The notes below the pieces were generated by a model. The model worked only from the letters and a program-made list of their open reading frames with translations, did not search any database and was not told the DNA's origin. A program made the position numbers and the translations under genes. From Candidatus Izemoplasma sp. (GTDB lineage Bacteria > Bacillota_I > Bacilli_A > Izemoplasmatales > Izemoplasmataceae), in the NCBI GenBank assembly GCA_007132145.1, contig SLPE01000188.1, positions 1-8,293 on the forward strand: a stretch of DNA of 8,293 nucleotides. Reading direction: 5' to 3'. Positions 1 through 6,886 of this stretch are shown here, piece by piece (the stretch's first letter is position 1; every line of letters starts with the position of its first letter).

Positions 1-1026
1 CTCTAAAAGCACGGCATCGGAACTGCGTAGGTCGAGCGCACCGGGCGGCATGTTTTCGAGGTGCCCGTCGGCATCGACGAGCAAGACGCTCTGCCCGTTC
101 AAAAGCGCCGCTTTCACGCATTGAAACAACAAATCCGGCAATCTCTCCGAAGGGACGTCGACAAGGGTCACGGGATGTTTGAGGGCGGAGGCGACGACGG
201 CGTTTTCCCAGATCCGGGCGTGCTGACGTCCATAAGGGATGAAATAGTCCTTCCTTCCGAGATTCTTCTTGCTCATATGGTTGAAATACGCACGGAACGG
301 GCGGTTGAAAGGAGGCTTGAAGAAACGCTCGATGCGTTGCGGGTCTCGTTTCCGTGGTCGGTTGACGATCATGAAGGGCTTCGGTTCCTTGTCGATTTCG
401 AACATCTCCAGCAACAGGTCGACCGCTTCGGGGGTGTTCACCGCAAACGGCAGGATATGGTGCAGAAGCGGATCTTCATGGCGGATGAGACCGACGGCGG
501 AAAACGTCTTTCGGTCGATGTCATAGACGATCCTCCTCGAAAAGAGGGGCAATCTGCGACCGCGATGAAGCAGTGTCGCGACGTTTTCATGAAGACGCGT
601 GTTCGGGTCTTTCAACGCGGCCGACCCCTCGAAGCGCGGAAGCATGTGTACATCGTAGGGATAACGACTTCGCTCCAACCGTGTTTTCTCGAATCGCATC
701 GCCACGGCAGAGGCGTGCTTTTCCAGAACGCTCAAGACAGCCGGATGAGGATCGGCGTTCAAAGAGGCCGTGACGTTTTCGAGCAGTCTTACACCTTTCA
801 CCGCAGCCAAGTCGAGCGTGATATGCTCGATCCTTCCCGCGTCGTCGCGGCGGTAATCGCCACGGTCGACATCGATGAGACGCAACCGGTAACGCTTTTT
901 CGCATCCGCTGAAAAACGGACGAAACCCGTGTACTCCGCCGCTTTTGCGTACGCGGGGCGGTAGGTGACGCCGCATGCGCAGTTCATGACGATTCCCAGA
1001 CAAAGTTCCCATTCGACGGGGTTCAT
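1..1026 (-). CDS. Partial protein, possibly an SF1 helicase-like ATPase with a degenerate P-loop
   Basis: An open frame of 342 codons runs from an ATG at 1026 off the left edge with no stop, so the C-terminus is missing. Upstream are a G7 tract serving as Shine-Dalgarno (1035-1041, 8 bases from the ATG) and a strong promoter. The N-terminus has three cysteines (C9, C16, C18) but no signal peptide or membrane segment. The middle (about 120-255) is rich in Arg and Pro. Residues 285-320 read like the start of an SF1 helicase-like AAA domain: a strand ending in VTLV, then a long helix containing AALLNG, then the strand QSVLLVDAD. In that family a GPPGTGKT loop lies between the first strand and the helix. 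Here the same positions (290-297) read DVPSERLP, with no Lys or Thr. The spacing matches my memory of the family, but the assignment is inference and the gene is otherwise unrecognised. It is unrelated by strand-sharing to the terminated operon upstream and has its own transcript. Confidence 0.8.
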   Translation of the reverse strand, partial: MNPVEWELCLGIVMNCACGVTYRPAYAKAAEYTGFVRFSADAKKRYRLRLIDVDRGDYRRDDAGRIEHITLDLAAVKGVRLLENVTASLNADPHPAVLSVLEKHASAVAMRFEKTRLERSRYPYDVHMLPRFEGSAALKDPNTRLHENVATLLHRGRRLPLFSRRIVYDIDRKTFSAVGLIRHEDPLLHHILPFAVNTPEAVDLLLEMFEIDKEPKPFMIVNRPRKRDPQRIERFFKPPFNRPFRAYFNHMSKKNLGRKDYFIPYGRQHARIWENAVVASALKHPVTLVDVPSERLPDLLFQCVKAALLNGQSVLLVDADGHLENMPPGALDLRSSDAVLLE

Positions 1027-1052
1027 CGAAAATACCCCCCCTATCCATGAAA

Positions 1053-1081
1053 ATTGTATCAAAACCGACCGGTTTTGGCAA
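1053..1081 (-). promoter_or_regulatory. Sigma-A type promoter for the leftmost gene
   Basis: On the minus strand there is a -35 box TTGCCA (1076-1081), a 17-base spacer and a -10 box TACAAT (1053-1058). Each box has one mismatch to consensus. A TG dinucleotide one base upstream of the -10 makes it an extended -10. Transcription would start near 1046 and leave a leader of about 20 bases before the ATG at 1026. It lies just beyond the terminator of the preceding operon. Confidence 0.75.
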
Positions 1082-1104
1082 TGGATTCCTAAGAAACGAC
1101 CATG

Positions 1105-1133
1105 AAAAAAGGCTCCGCCAAGAAGAGCCTCTT
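1105..1133 (-). terminator. Rho-independent terminator of the tdh-kbl-membrane protein operon
   Basis: Read on the minus strand, the arm AAGAGGCTC (1125-1133) pairs with GAGCCTTTT (1107-1115) around a 9-base loop, with one G-U pair. The 3' side merges into a run of six T (1105-1110). It begins 8 bases after the stop codon of the membrane protein gene and precedes the next promoter, as expected for the operon end. Read on the plus strand the 3' side is only a mixed TC stretch, so it is mainly a minus-strand terminator. Confidence 0.85.
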
Positions 1134-1141
1134 CTTCGATT

Positions 1142-2113
1142 TCAGTTTCTGCAAACCTTGCCGGATTGCACTTGGGACCGCCATTTCCTTATCCCCCCGA
1201 TGGCGAGGACGCTCAAAAACGCGATGGTTCCGAGTTTTCCCCCGGCGCCGGCGAAATGCGTATCGCTGTAGACGAAGACCAGGCCGAACACGGCGCCGGC
1301 GGCGAGCATCGGAATTTCGTTTTTGAAACGGGCGAAGCCGCTCATGCCCACGAAAGACGCGCCGATCGCGACAACCGACAGTGTCGGCGCCCCCTCGAAG
1401 GGCATCATCGTGAACATCGCGCCGACGATCAATCCGATCAAGCCGCTCGCCATCACCGGTCCTTGTTTCAAGCGGATACTGATGACGTAGGTCAGTGTCG
1501 CGGCGAGCGCTGAAACGATGACAATCAAGACCATTTCCCATCCGCTGAAAGGGATGTCGCGGGTTTCAAAGGGCGAACGCATCGCCGCCCAGGTGATCAA
1601 GGCTCCGGAGAAAGCGATGGTACCGAGCTTGCCTCCATAACCGTTGTACACGCCTTTGGCGATGACGAACACGCCGGCGGCGAGCAGGGCGGCCAACATG
1701 AAAAACCAAGGTCCGAACAAGGCCGATGCGCTCATCCCGACAAACGCGCCACAATAGCCGGGTACGGCATGTTTGGGGAAGAACAAGGCCAGCAAGATGC
1801 CGACGACACCGGCGGCGAGCACATTGCAAAGCGGGGTGTGGACGTGCAAGGCATACGTGATCAATCCGCCGAAGAAGACGGCGATGAAATTCAAGCCGTC
1901 TTCCTTGCCGATCGTGAAGGCCTTCCCCTTGAGGACATCGGTGATGAACACGTCCACCGTGGCCACGAGGCAGCCGGCGGTCAAGAAGATGAACACGACG
2001 AAAAACACTGTATTGTGCGTGTACAGATTGACGAGCGTGACGGCGAGCAAGAGCAACAAGAACGCCGAAAGGAGCGCGAAGCCGATTCCATGTGGTAGGC
2101 GTTTACGGGTCAT
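1142..2113 (-). CDS. Polytopic membrane protein with an internal duplication, third gene of the threonine-degradation operon
   Basis: This is a very hydrophobic 323-residue protein with about ten predicted membrane segments, two of them (about 10-30 and 35-58) before the duplicated part. Two homologous halves follow. The first has FVGMS at 124-128 and GGKLGTIAF at 160-168. The second has FVGMS at 254-258 and an identical GGKLGTIAF at 291-299. The 36-37 residue spacing is kept, and matching AxGxxGxxxA-like helices (about 98-110 and 220-232) precede each copy. The tail is short and basic. Such a duplicated architecture is common in transporters and channels, but I do not recognise the family. 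The ATG lies one base after the kbl stop (TAAGATG) with a weak GAGG ten bases upstream, so translation is probably coupled to kbl. By context it may move threonine, glycine or a related product; that is inference. A terminator follows directly. Confidence 0.9.
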   Translation of the reverse strand: MTRKRLPHGIGFALLSAFLLLLLAVTLVNLYTHNTVFFVVFIFLTAGCLVATVDVFITDVLKGKAFTIGKEDGLNFIAVFFGGLITYALHVHTPLCNVLAAGVVGILLALFFPKHAVPGYCGAFVGMSASALFGPWFFMLAALLAAGVFVIAKGVYNGYGGKLGTIAFSGALITWAAMRSPFETRDIPFSGWEMVLIVIVSALAATLTYVISIRLKQGPVMASGLIGLIVGAMFTMMPFEGAPTLSVVAIGASFVGMSGFARFKNEIPMLAAGAVFGLVFVYSDTHFAGAGGKLGTIAFLSVLAIGGIRKWRSQVQSGKVCRN

Positions 2114-2114
2114 C

Positions 2115-3293
2115 TTACACGAGCCTCAATGTCTTTCCGACGCTTTCGAACGCGGAAACGGCGTGTTCAAGGTCCTTCTTTTCATGTGCGGCACTGATCA
2201 TCGCCCGTAGCCGACCCTTGCCTTTGGGGACCGTCGGGTGAACGATGCCGGAGACGAAGACACCTTTATCGAGCAACGCCTTTGAAAAGGCCATGGTCTT
2301 CGCTTCGTCTCCGACCATGACGGGGGTGATCGGCGTTTCGCTGAACCCGATGTCGAACCCGGCGTTTTCAAGGGCTGCCTTGAACATCCGGGCGTTGGCC
2401 CACAGTTTTTCGGTATACGCCTCACTCTCCATCAGCAGTTTGACGCTTTCAATCGTCGCGGCCGTCGCCGCGGGCGGCAACGCCGTGGAAAAGAGCAGCG
2501 GTCGGGCCCGATGCAACAACCACTCCTTGACGATGCGTTTACTCGCGACGTATCCACCGACGACGCCGATCGCCTTGCTCAACGTGCCGACGATGAAGTC
2601 GACTTGTCCGTGAAGTCCGAAATGATCGACGGTTCCTCTTCCGCTACGTCCCAAGACGCCGCTTCCATGAGCGTCGTCGACATACGTCAAGGCGTTGTGA
2701 CGTTTCGCGAGGATGACGATTTCATCCAGGGGCGCAAGGTCTCCGTCCATCGAGAACACCCCGTCGGTGATGATGAGCACTTGGCGATACGACGCGCGTT
2801 TCTCCTTCAACAACCGTTCGAGGTCGTGCATGTCGTTGTGTTTGTACACGGCTTTGTCGGCCCGTGAAAGACGCACACCGTCGATGATCGAGGCGTGATT
2901 GAGCTCATCGCTGAGTATCAAGTCTCCTTTGCCGGTAATCGCCTGGATGGTGCCGATGTTGCAGTTGAGGCCCGATTGGAAACACGTGACCGCCTCTTCT
3001 TCCTTGAAGCGTGCCAACAAGGTCCCCAACGTCTCGAGCAAAGCCATGTTGCCTACAATCGTGCGTACACTTCCCGCACCGGCGCCGTATCTTTCCAAGG
3101 CCTTCGTTGCGGCTGCCTTCACACGGGGATGATCGGCGAAACCGAGATAGTTGTTGCTCGATAGATTGACGACTTCCTTGCCGTCCAACACGATGCGCGG
3201 ACCGCAGGCCGTCGTGCTGATCGGCAAAGTCCTATAGACGCCCGTATCCTTGAGTTCTTGTATCTGTTCTTCCAAAAACGTCAACTTGTCCAT
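2115..3293 (-). CDS. kbl: 2-amino-3-ketobutyrate CoA ligase (glycine C-acetyltransferase)
   Basis: This PLP-dependent alpha-oxoamine synthase of 392 residues has the usual length for Kbl. It cleaves 2-amino-3-oxobutyrate with CoA to glycine and acetyl-CoA in the cytoplasm, the second step of threonine degradation. Visible family features are the N-terminal substrate segment [13 protein letters not shown] (44-56), [12 protein letters not shown] (128-139) with the PLP-stacking His133, [12 protein letters not shown] (204-215) with the PLP-contacting Asp206/His209, and [13 protein letters not shown] (236-248), where Lys240 would form the Schiff base. Related 8-amino-7-oxononanoate and 5-aminolevulinate synthases share this fold, but the close match to Kbl and the adjacent tdh decide the call. 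The start is three bases past the tdh stop, with a strong GGAGGA site seven bases upstream inside the end of tdh. Confidence 0.97.
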   Translation of the reverse strand: MDKLTFLEEQIQELKDTGVYRTLPISTTACGPRIVLDGKEVVNLSSNNYLGFADHPRVKAAATKALERYGAGAGSVRTIVGNMALLETLGTLLARFKEEEAVTCFQSGLNCNIGTIQAITGKGDLILSDELNHASIIDGVRLSRADKAVYKHNDMHDLERLLKEKRASYRQVLIITDGVFSMDGDLAPLDEIVILAKRHNALTYVDDAHGSGVLGRSGRGTVDHFGLHGQVDFIVGTLSKAIGVVGGYVASKRIVKEWLLHRARPLLFSTALPPAATAATIESVKLLMESEAYTEKLWANARMFKAALENAGFDIGFSETPITPVMVGDEAKTMAFSKALLDKGVFVSGIVHPTVPKGKGRLRAMISAAHEKKDLEHAVSAFESVGKTLRLV

Positions 3294-3296
3294 GCA

Positions 3297-4358
3297 TCAT
3301 TCCTCCGGTATCAAAACGATTTTTCCGCAGTTCCCGCTTCCCATCACTTCCGCGGCTTCTTCGATGCGGCTCATCGGAAACTCGTGGGTGATGATCTTGT
3401 CGAGATGCAAGTCGCCCGCGTCGATGAGAGCCTTGACTTGATGCCATGTCTCGTAGATGCGTCTTCCGACGACGCCGTAGACGTGTATGCCCTTGAACAC
3501 GATATCGTTAGAGACATCGAGTTCGATCGGCTTGGGCGGCAATCCGAGTAGACTCATCCCGCCCCCGGCCTTGAGGTACTTGAAGGCTTGCACGATGGCG
3601 GTCGCGTTGCCGCTGAACTCACCGACGACATCGACGCCGCGCCCTTCAGTCTCTTGCAAAACCCGTTCAACGACGTCTTCACGCGTCGGATCGATGACGA
3701 CGTCGGCACCAAGCTCCTTCGCTTTGTTCCGCCGATAGGCGTTGACTTCGACGGCGATGATACGTTTCGCCTTGTAGGCACGGGCGACATCGATGCCCAT
3801 CAGGCCGATCGGCCCGCAACCGACGATGGCGACACACTTGTTCTCGATATCGAAGTGCGTCATCGTATGCACTGCGTTACCGAGCGGTTCTTGCACAGAT
3901 AGATGCAAAGGGTCGCCCCCTTTGTCGTTGACGAAACAGTTCGCCGCGGGCATCTTCACATATCCGGCGAAACACCCGTCGGTATCGACACCGATGATCT
4001 TGGTGTTTTCGCAAATATGTCCTTCCTCCCGTAGACAGAACTCGCACGTGCCGCAAATGATGTGCGTCTCTGCGCTTACGAGATCCCCTGTTTTCACCCG
4101 CGTGACCTTTTGTCCGACCTTGACGATTTCGCCGCTGAATTCATGGCCGACGACGAGCGGGAGTTGTAAGCGGTTCTTCGCCCAGTCGTCGAAGACGTAA
4201 ATGTGATAATCGGTACCGCAAAAAGACGCGGTCTTCACTTTGACGAGGACTTCGTCGTCCGTCAAAGCGGTGTCGATGACATGCCGCTTGTAGACGAACC
4301 CCTTATCCGGGGTTTCCTTGACAACGGCCATCGTCGAGATTTTATCGTTCTTGTTCAT
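3297..4358 (-). CDS. tdh: L-threonine 3-dehydrogenase, zinc-dependent
   Basis: This 353-residue cytoplasmic medium-chain dehydrogenase oxidises L-threonine with NAD+ to 2-amino-3-oxobutyrate, the substrate of the next gene product. Catalytic zinc ligands are visible as Cys47 (in SFCGTDYHIY), His72 and Glu73 (in GHEFSGE). The structural zinc site is Cys102, Cys105, Cys108 and Cys116 (CGTCEFC...HIC). The Rossmann motif GCGPIG is at 180-185, and Glu204 at the end of the next strand fits NAD rather than NADP use. The segment PLGNAVHT (158-165) and the C-terminal GVVGRRIYETW (about 294-305) are typical of Tdh and separate it from sorbitol or alcohol dehydrogenases. It is slightly longer than E. 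coli Tdh because of about nine extra N-terminal residues. The start has GGGAGA (4367-4372) eight bases upstream. It is the first gene of a three-gene operon. Confidence 0.96.
   Translation of the reverse strand: MNKNDKISTMAVVKETPDKGFVYKRHVIDTALTDDEVLVKVKTASFCGTDYHIYVFDDWAKNRLQLPLVVGHEFSGEIVKVGQKVTRVKTGDLVSAETHIICGTCEFCLREEGHICENTKIIGVDTDGCFAGYVKMPAANCFVNDKGGDPLHLSVQEPLGNAVHTMTHFDIENKCVAIVGCGPIGLMGIDVARAYKAKRIIAVEVNAYRRNKAKELGADVVIDPTREDVVERVLQETEGRGVDVVGEFSGNATAIVQAFKYLKAGGGMSLLGLPPKPIELDVSNDIVFKGIHVYGVVGRRIYETWHQVKALIDAGDLHLDKIITHEFPMSRIEEAAEVMGSGNCGKIVLIPEE
3301..3306 (-). promoter_or_regulatory. Shine-Dalgarno of kbl embedded in the end of tdh
   Basis: GGAGGA on the minus strand lies seven bases before the kbl ATG and overlaps the last Glu codons of tdh. 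Ribosomes ending tdh therefore sit on the kbl initiation site, which suggests coupled, balanced expression. This fixes the kbl start at 3293. Confidence 0.85.
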
Positions 4359-4399
4359 GTATCGATTCTCCCATCTGAAATGGTTTGCACACCGTTATC

Positions 4400-4410
4400 A
4401 TTATATCATA
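4400..4410 (-). promoter_or_regulatory. Extended -10 promoter of the tdh operon
   Basis: On the minus strand the sequence TATGATATAATG contains a perfect TATAAT (4400-4405) preceded by the TRTG element of Gram-positive extended -10 promoters. No clear -35 box is seen at 16-18 bases spacing, which the extended element may offset. The start would be near 4393, giving a leader of about 35 bases before the tdh ATG. That is too short to hold a classical riboswitch or T-box. Confidence 0.7.
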
Positions 4411-4454
4411 GACGCAAGGTTTGCGGACGAAGAAATCGAAACGTTCAGCCATGC

Positions 4455-4484
4455 AAAAAGGTCGCCAGAAAACCTGGTGACCTT
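4455..4484 (-). terminator. Probable terminator of the hydrolase-regulator operon
   Basis: An 11-position stem (4458-4468 with 4474-4484) encloses a 5-base loop. Read on the minus strand it is followed by TTTTT (4455-4459, overlapping the stem base), typical of intrinsic termination. On the minus strand one pair is an A-C mismatch. On the plus strand the same position is a G-U pair, but no T-run follows there. It lies about 165 bases beyond the regulator stop codon, so the operon would have an unusually long 3' untranslated region. It also lies 47 bases before the tdh -10 box on that strand, insulating tdh. Confidence 0.65.
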
Positions 4485-4505
4485 AACGCAAAGGAGTGTG
4501 GCTCA

Positions 4506-4646
4506 ATGTTATCCCTTCCCAAAACCAATCCGCCTATTGCAACGCCATTGTCTCACGAAAAACGAGCAAAACATAGAGTGAACTGTCAGTTTACAAGCGT
4601 CGAGGAAACCCTCTTTAACCAAAACTCTCTCGCGGAATCCCCGTAG
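4506..4646 (+). CDS. Possible small 46-residue protein, unrecognised
   Basis: An ATG at 4506 has a good AAAGGAG ribosome site (AAGGAG at 4491-4496, nine bases away) and opens 46 codons ending in TAG at 4644-4646. The product is polar, with a Pro/Thr-rich start, a basic middle (KRAKHR) and an acidic, Ser/Asn-rich end. It has one Cys and no signal peptide or membrane segment. It sits tail to tail with the regulator gene, four bases apart, and would be antisense to that gene's long 3' untranslated region. I see no convincing plus-strand promoter. Codon use is less GC-ending than in the flanking genes. It may be a chance ORF behind a fortuitous ribosome site. Confidence 0.25.
   Translation: MLSLPKTNPPIATPLSHEKRAKHRVNCQFTSVEETLFNQNSLAESP
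4578..4594. repeat. 17-bp near-palindrome in the intergenic region
   Basis: The arms GTGAACTG and CAGTTTAC are separated by one T and match in seven of eight positions. It lies inside the possible small ORF and downstream of the regulator stop. Its form is compatible with a dimeric repressor site or a small RNA hairpin. I saw no second copy in the window, so no function is assigned. Confidence 0.35.
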
Positions 4647-4650
4647 GGCT

Positions 4651-5895
4651 TCATTCTGAAAGCTCCTGGATGTAGAACTTCGCCAAGGTCAAGCCTTCTC
4701 TACTCATCTCCCGAGCCTCGTAGTGTTCCACACCCCATAGGATCACGGTCCTCAAGATTTCGCGAATGGGAATCTCCTGCCTTCGATCGATCAACATCTT
4801 CAACGTCTTTTCGAAGTTCTCCGAATTTTCATGGCGCAAACGCATCAAGAACAAGCGGCATATCATCGTATCCACATCGTCGTTCCCGTCGCTTTCGGCA
4901 ATCTTCTTCGCCAACAACGTCTCCGCTTCATCTTTCCTCTCGGAGAGGTCGTACAACAAGGCTTTGAAAAAGTGGTAATAAGGCATGGTTTCGGTCACGG
5001 TGTTCAAGATGTCCAACGCCTCGCCGGTTTCACCGAGACGGTATCGAAGATATGCATGCAAGTAGGCCAGCTCGTCGGCGGTGACGATGTCGTCGCGACG
5101 CGCGGACAGTTCCAGATGCCGTAAGACCGTTTCGGCGTCGTCGAAATGCCCGACATCGATCAAATTCCTCGCGAGCAGTCTATCAAGCGCAAGTTTCCGT
5201 TTACGCATCGTATGTGAGGCCAAGGCTTTCGAGGCCATGGTACCATAATGGATCATTTTATGCGGTTGATGATTTCGGCTGTGTGCTTCGGCCAAGTACG
5301 CCATACTGACGGCGTGCAGTTTGTGCTCGCCTTGAATCGCGAGGTTGCGGGTATAAAACTTGACCGCCGATTCGTAATCATGTCGTCTCAGGCATTCGTA
5401 GCCGTTCAAGAGGTTGTAATGCTGTTTCAGTGCAGGGTTGAGGTGCCGGTAATGCTTTGTGAGCCGCTCGAGAGTTTCGGGGAGAGGGCCGTTTTCAACG
5501 GCGACCCGATAGACCGCTTGAAGGACCTCGTAATCGATGGCGAGTACCGAATGCGCAAAACGGTCTGCTTCTTTCGTGATATCTGCGAAGATATGGTGGA
5601 TTTGGTTGTCGTCGAGTTGGAAGAGCGCTTCGTAGAAATCGTCCATCCGCGATTTGAGTTCGGTAACGATGTAGGGATCGATGAGCAACTCGACACCGAG
5701 TTGTCCGTACAAGTCGGCCAAGGTTCTCACATGGGCGATGACACGGCCGTTTTCAATGTCCGATATCATCGAATGCGCGATTTTGGAAGCTTGTGCCACC
5801 CCACGGATGGAGAAGCCCCTTTCAAGGCGTTTTTCCTTCAAGCGGATGCCGAGCATTTTCAAGATGCCGCGATGATACAACGTATTCGTTTTCAC
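4651..5895 (-). CDS. XRE-family transcriptional regulator with a TPR-like helical C-terminal domain
   Basis: A 414-residue cytoplasmic protein. Residues about 15-72 form a Cro/C1-type helix-turn-helix (IRLKEKRLERGFS, then GVAQASKIAHSMISDIENGR, then LADLYGQLGVEL). The rest, about 80-414, is almost wholly helical. It has TPR-like patterns such as the ALKQHYNLLNGYECLRRHDYESAVKFYTRNL stretch and a GETGEALDIL turn. This two-part layout and length resemble peptide-sensing regulators of the RRNPP type (Rgg, PlcR, NprR), but no cognate peptide gene is evident, so the ligand is unknown. The start is a GTG at 5895 that overlaps the hydrolase stop as GTGA. No good ribosome site precedes it, so translation is probably coupled. 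An ATG at codon 14 (5856), just before the helix-turn-helix, is an alternative start. It shares the hydrolase promoter. Confidence 0.88.
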   Translation of the reverse strand: MKTNTLYHRGILKMLGIRLKEKRLERGFSIRGVAQASKIAHSMISDIENGRVIAHVRTLADLYGQLGVELLIDPYIVTELKSRMDDFYEALFQLDDNQIHHIFADITKEADRFAHSVLAIDYEVLQAVYRVAVENGPLPETLERLTKHYRHLNPALKQHYNLLNGYECLRRHDYESAVKFYTRNLAIQGEHKLHAVSMAYLAEAHSRNHQPHKMIHYGTMASKALASHTMRKRKLALDRLLARNLIDVGHFDDAETVLRHLELSARRDDIVTADELAYLHAYLRYRLGETGEALDILNTVTETMPYYHFFKALLYDLSERKDEAETLLAKKIAESDGNDDVDTMICRLFLMRLRHENSENFEKTLKMLIDRRQEIPIREILRTVILWGVEHYEAREMSREGLTLAKFYIQELSE

Positions 5896-6839
5896 GACGT
5901 CGACGCGTCTTCGACCTTGCGGTCGAGAAACGCGCGAATCCTTTCATACGTTTCTTGCTTGTTGTGTTCGTTGATGACTTCGTGACGAGCCTTGGGCACC
6001 GCATGCACTTCGATGTCGGCGTGTGGCTGCAAAGCACGATACCTCTGCGCAAGGCGTTCTATCGCTCGCATGTCTTCGCTCAACGGATCGTCTTCGCCTG
6101 AAATCATCATGACCGGCACCGGAAGGCTTTTGCGGATGTTTTCGGGTTTGTCCGCGTGGTCGATCGTCTTGAAGAACGCGTTGTAGAAACGCTTGTTGTA
6201 GGCATAGCCGCACAAAGGGTCTTCGATGTAGCGTGTCACGACGTCGGCATCCGAACAAATCCAGTCGAACGGCGTTTGCGCTTGCGGGATCTTCTTGATG
6301 AGTCCGTCGTTCATCATCTTCGCCAAGGCGCGACAACGTTTTTCAGAACCTTTGAACCCGCCCATGACACGCGCGACGGCGCGCATCAATTTGACATAGA
6401 TCCGATTTTGCAGCGGTAACGTCCCGGACAAGACGACCGCGACGAGTTCAGGATGAAATCGTTGAAGATAACGTCGCAGTATGATCGAACCCATGCTGTG
6501 GCCGAGCATCGAAACGGCGATGCCGGGGTGCTGGCGAATCACATGGCGGTAGACGATGTCGACATCTTCAAGTATCGCCTCGAACGTGTCGTCGGTATCG
6601 AGGATTCCGACGTCTTGCGAAGGTTTGAGACTGCGTCCGTGTCCGCGGTGGTCGTGCGTGTAGACCGCAATGCCTCTTTGCGCCATGAACTTTGCGAAAT
6701 CTTCGTATCTGGCGGCGTGTTCTCCCATGCCGTGCAAGAGCATGAGCACGCTTTTAGGTGTTTTTTCCGGCATGAAAGACCACACGTGCAAGGGGTTCCC
6801 CGTCGAGCCTTTGATGGTCGTTGCTTTCGATTCGACCAT
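5892..6839 (-). CDS. Alpha/beta hydrolase, monoacylglycerol lipase / lysophospholipase-like
   Basis: A 315-residue cytoplasmic serine hydrolase of the Hydrolase_4 (serine aminopeptidase S33-like) type. The oxyanion motif LLHGMGEHAARY is at about 34-45 and the family-typical THDHRGHGRS at 61-70. The nucleophile Ser115 is in GHSMG (113-117), the acid is probably Asp251 in SGEDDPL, and the base is His286 in ARHEVINE. A lid-like insert of variable sequence covers about 140-235. Close relatives cleave monoacylglycerols or lysophospholipids; the substrate here is not shown by sequence. There is no signal peptide. I start it at the ATG at 6839, which has AAGGAG nine bases upstream. An in-frame ATG 16 codons earlier (6887) lies upstream of the -10 box, so it would not be transcribed. 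It heads an operon with the XRE regulator, which overlaps it by four bases. Confidence 0.92.
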   Translation of the reverse strand: MVESKATTIKGSTGNPLHVWSFMPEKTPKSVLMLLHGMGEHAARYEDFAKFMAQRGIAVYTHDHRGHGRSLKPSQDVGILDTDDTFEAILEDVDIVYRHVIRQHPGIAVSMLGHSMGSIILRRYLQRFHPELVAVVLSGTLPLQNRIYVKLMRAVARVMGGFKGSEKRCRALAKMMNDGLIKKIPQAQTPFDWICSDADVVTRYIEDPLCGYAYNKRFYNAFFKTIDHADKPENIRKSLPVPVMMISGEDDPLSEDMRAIERLAQRYRALQPHADIEVHAVPKARHEVINEHNKQETYERIRAFLDRKVEDASTS

Positions 6840-6848
6840 GAGATGCCA

Positions 6849-6854
6849 CTCCTT
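6849..6854 (-). promoter_or_regulatory. Shine-Dalgarno that fixes the hydrolase start
   Basis: AAGGAG on the minus strand is nine bases before the ATG at 6839. It would fall inside the coding region if the longer upstream start at 6887 were used, which argues for the shorter protein. Confidence 0.85.
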
Positions 6855-6875
6855 CCTATACTTTCGTTTACCCAC

Positions 6876-6886
6876 ATTATACCACA
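6876..6886 (-). promoter_or_regulatory. Extended -10 promoter of the hydrolase-regulator operon
   Basis: On the minus strand the sequence TGTGGTATAATG holds a perfect TATAAT (6876-6881) and an upstream TGTG element. No convincing -35 box lies at normal spacing. The start would be near 6869, with a leader of about 30 bases. It points away from the lipoprotein gene promoter, whose -10 box is 100 bases to the right. Confidence 0.7.

Noticed and set aside
61..912. 283-codon plus-strand ORF
   Set aside because: It is antisense to the leftmost minus-strand gene, which is intact over 342 codons and has a promoter and ribosome site. The plus-strand translation is Arg/Val/Asp-rich with no recognisable domain or ribosome site.
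4455..4484. Hairpin as a plus-strand riboswitch or attenuator for the small ORF
   Set aside because: The plus-strand stem pairs slightly better, but no T-run follows, no alternative fold is evident, and no plus-strand promoter is seen. A minus-strand terminator is the simpler reading.
4203..4505. Longer upstream start for the small plus-strand ORF ending at 4646
   Set aside because: The extra part is antisense to tdh and runs through the tdh promoter and a terminator hairpin. Only the segment from the ATG at 4506 has a good ribosome site.
5248..5985. 245-codon plus-strand ORF
   Set aside because: It is antisense to the XRE regulator and the hydrolase end, shows no domain, and has no ribosome site or promoter.
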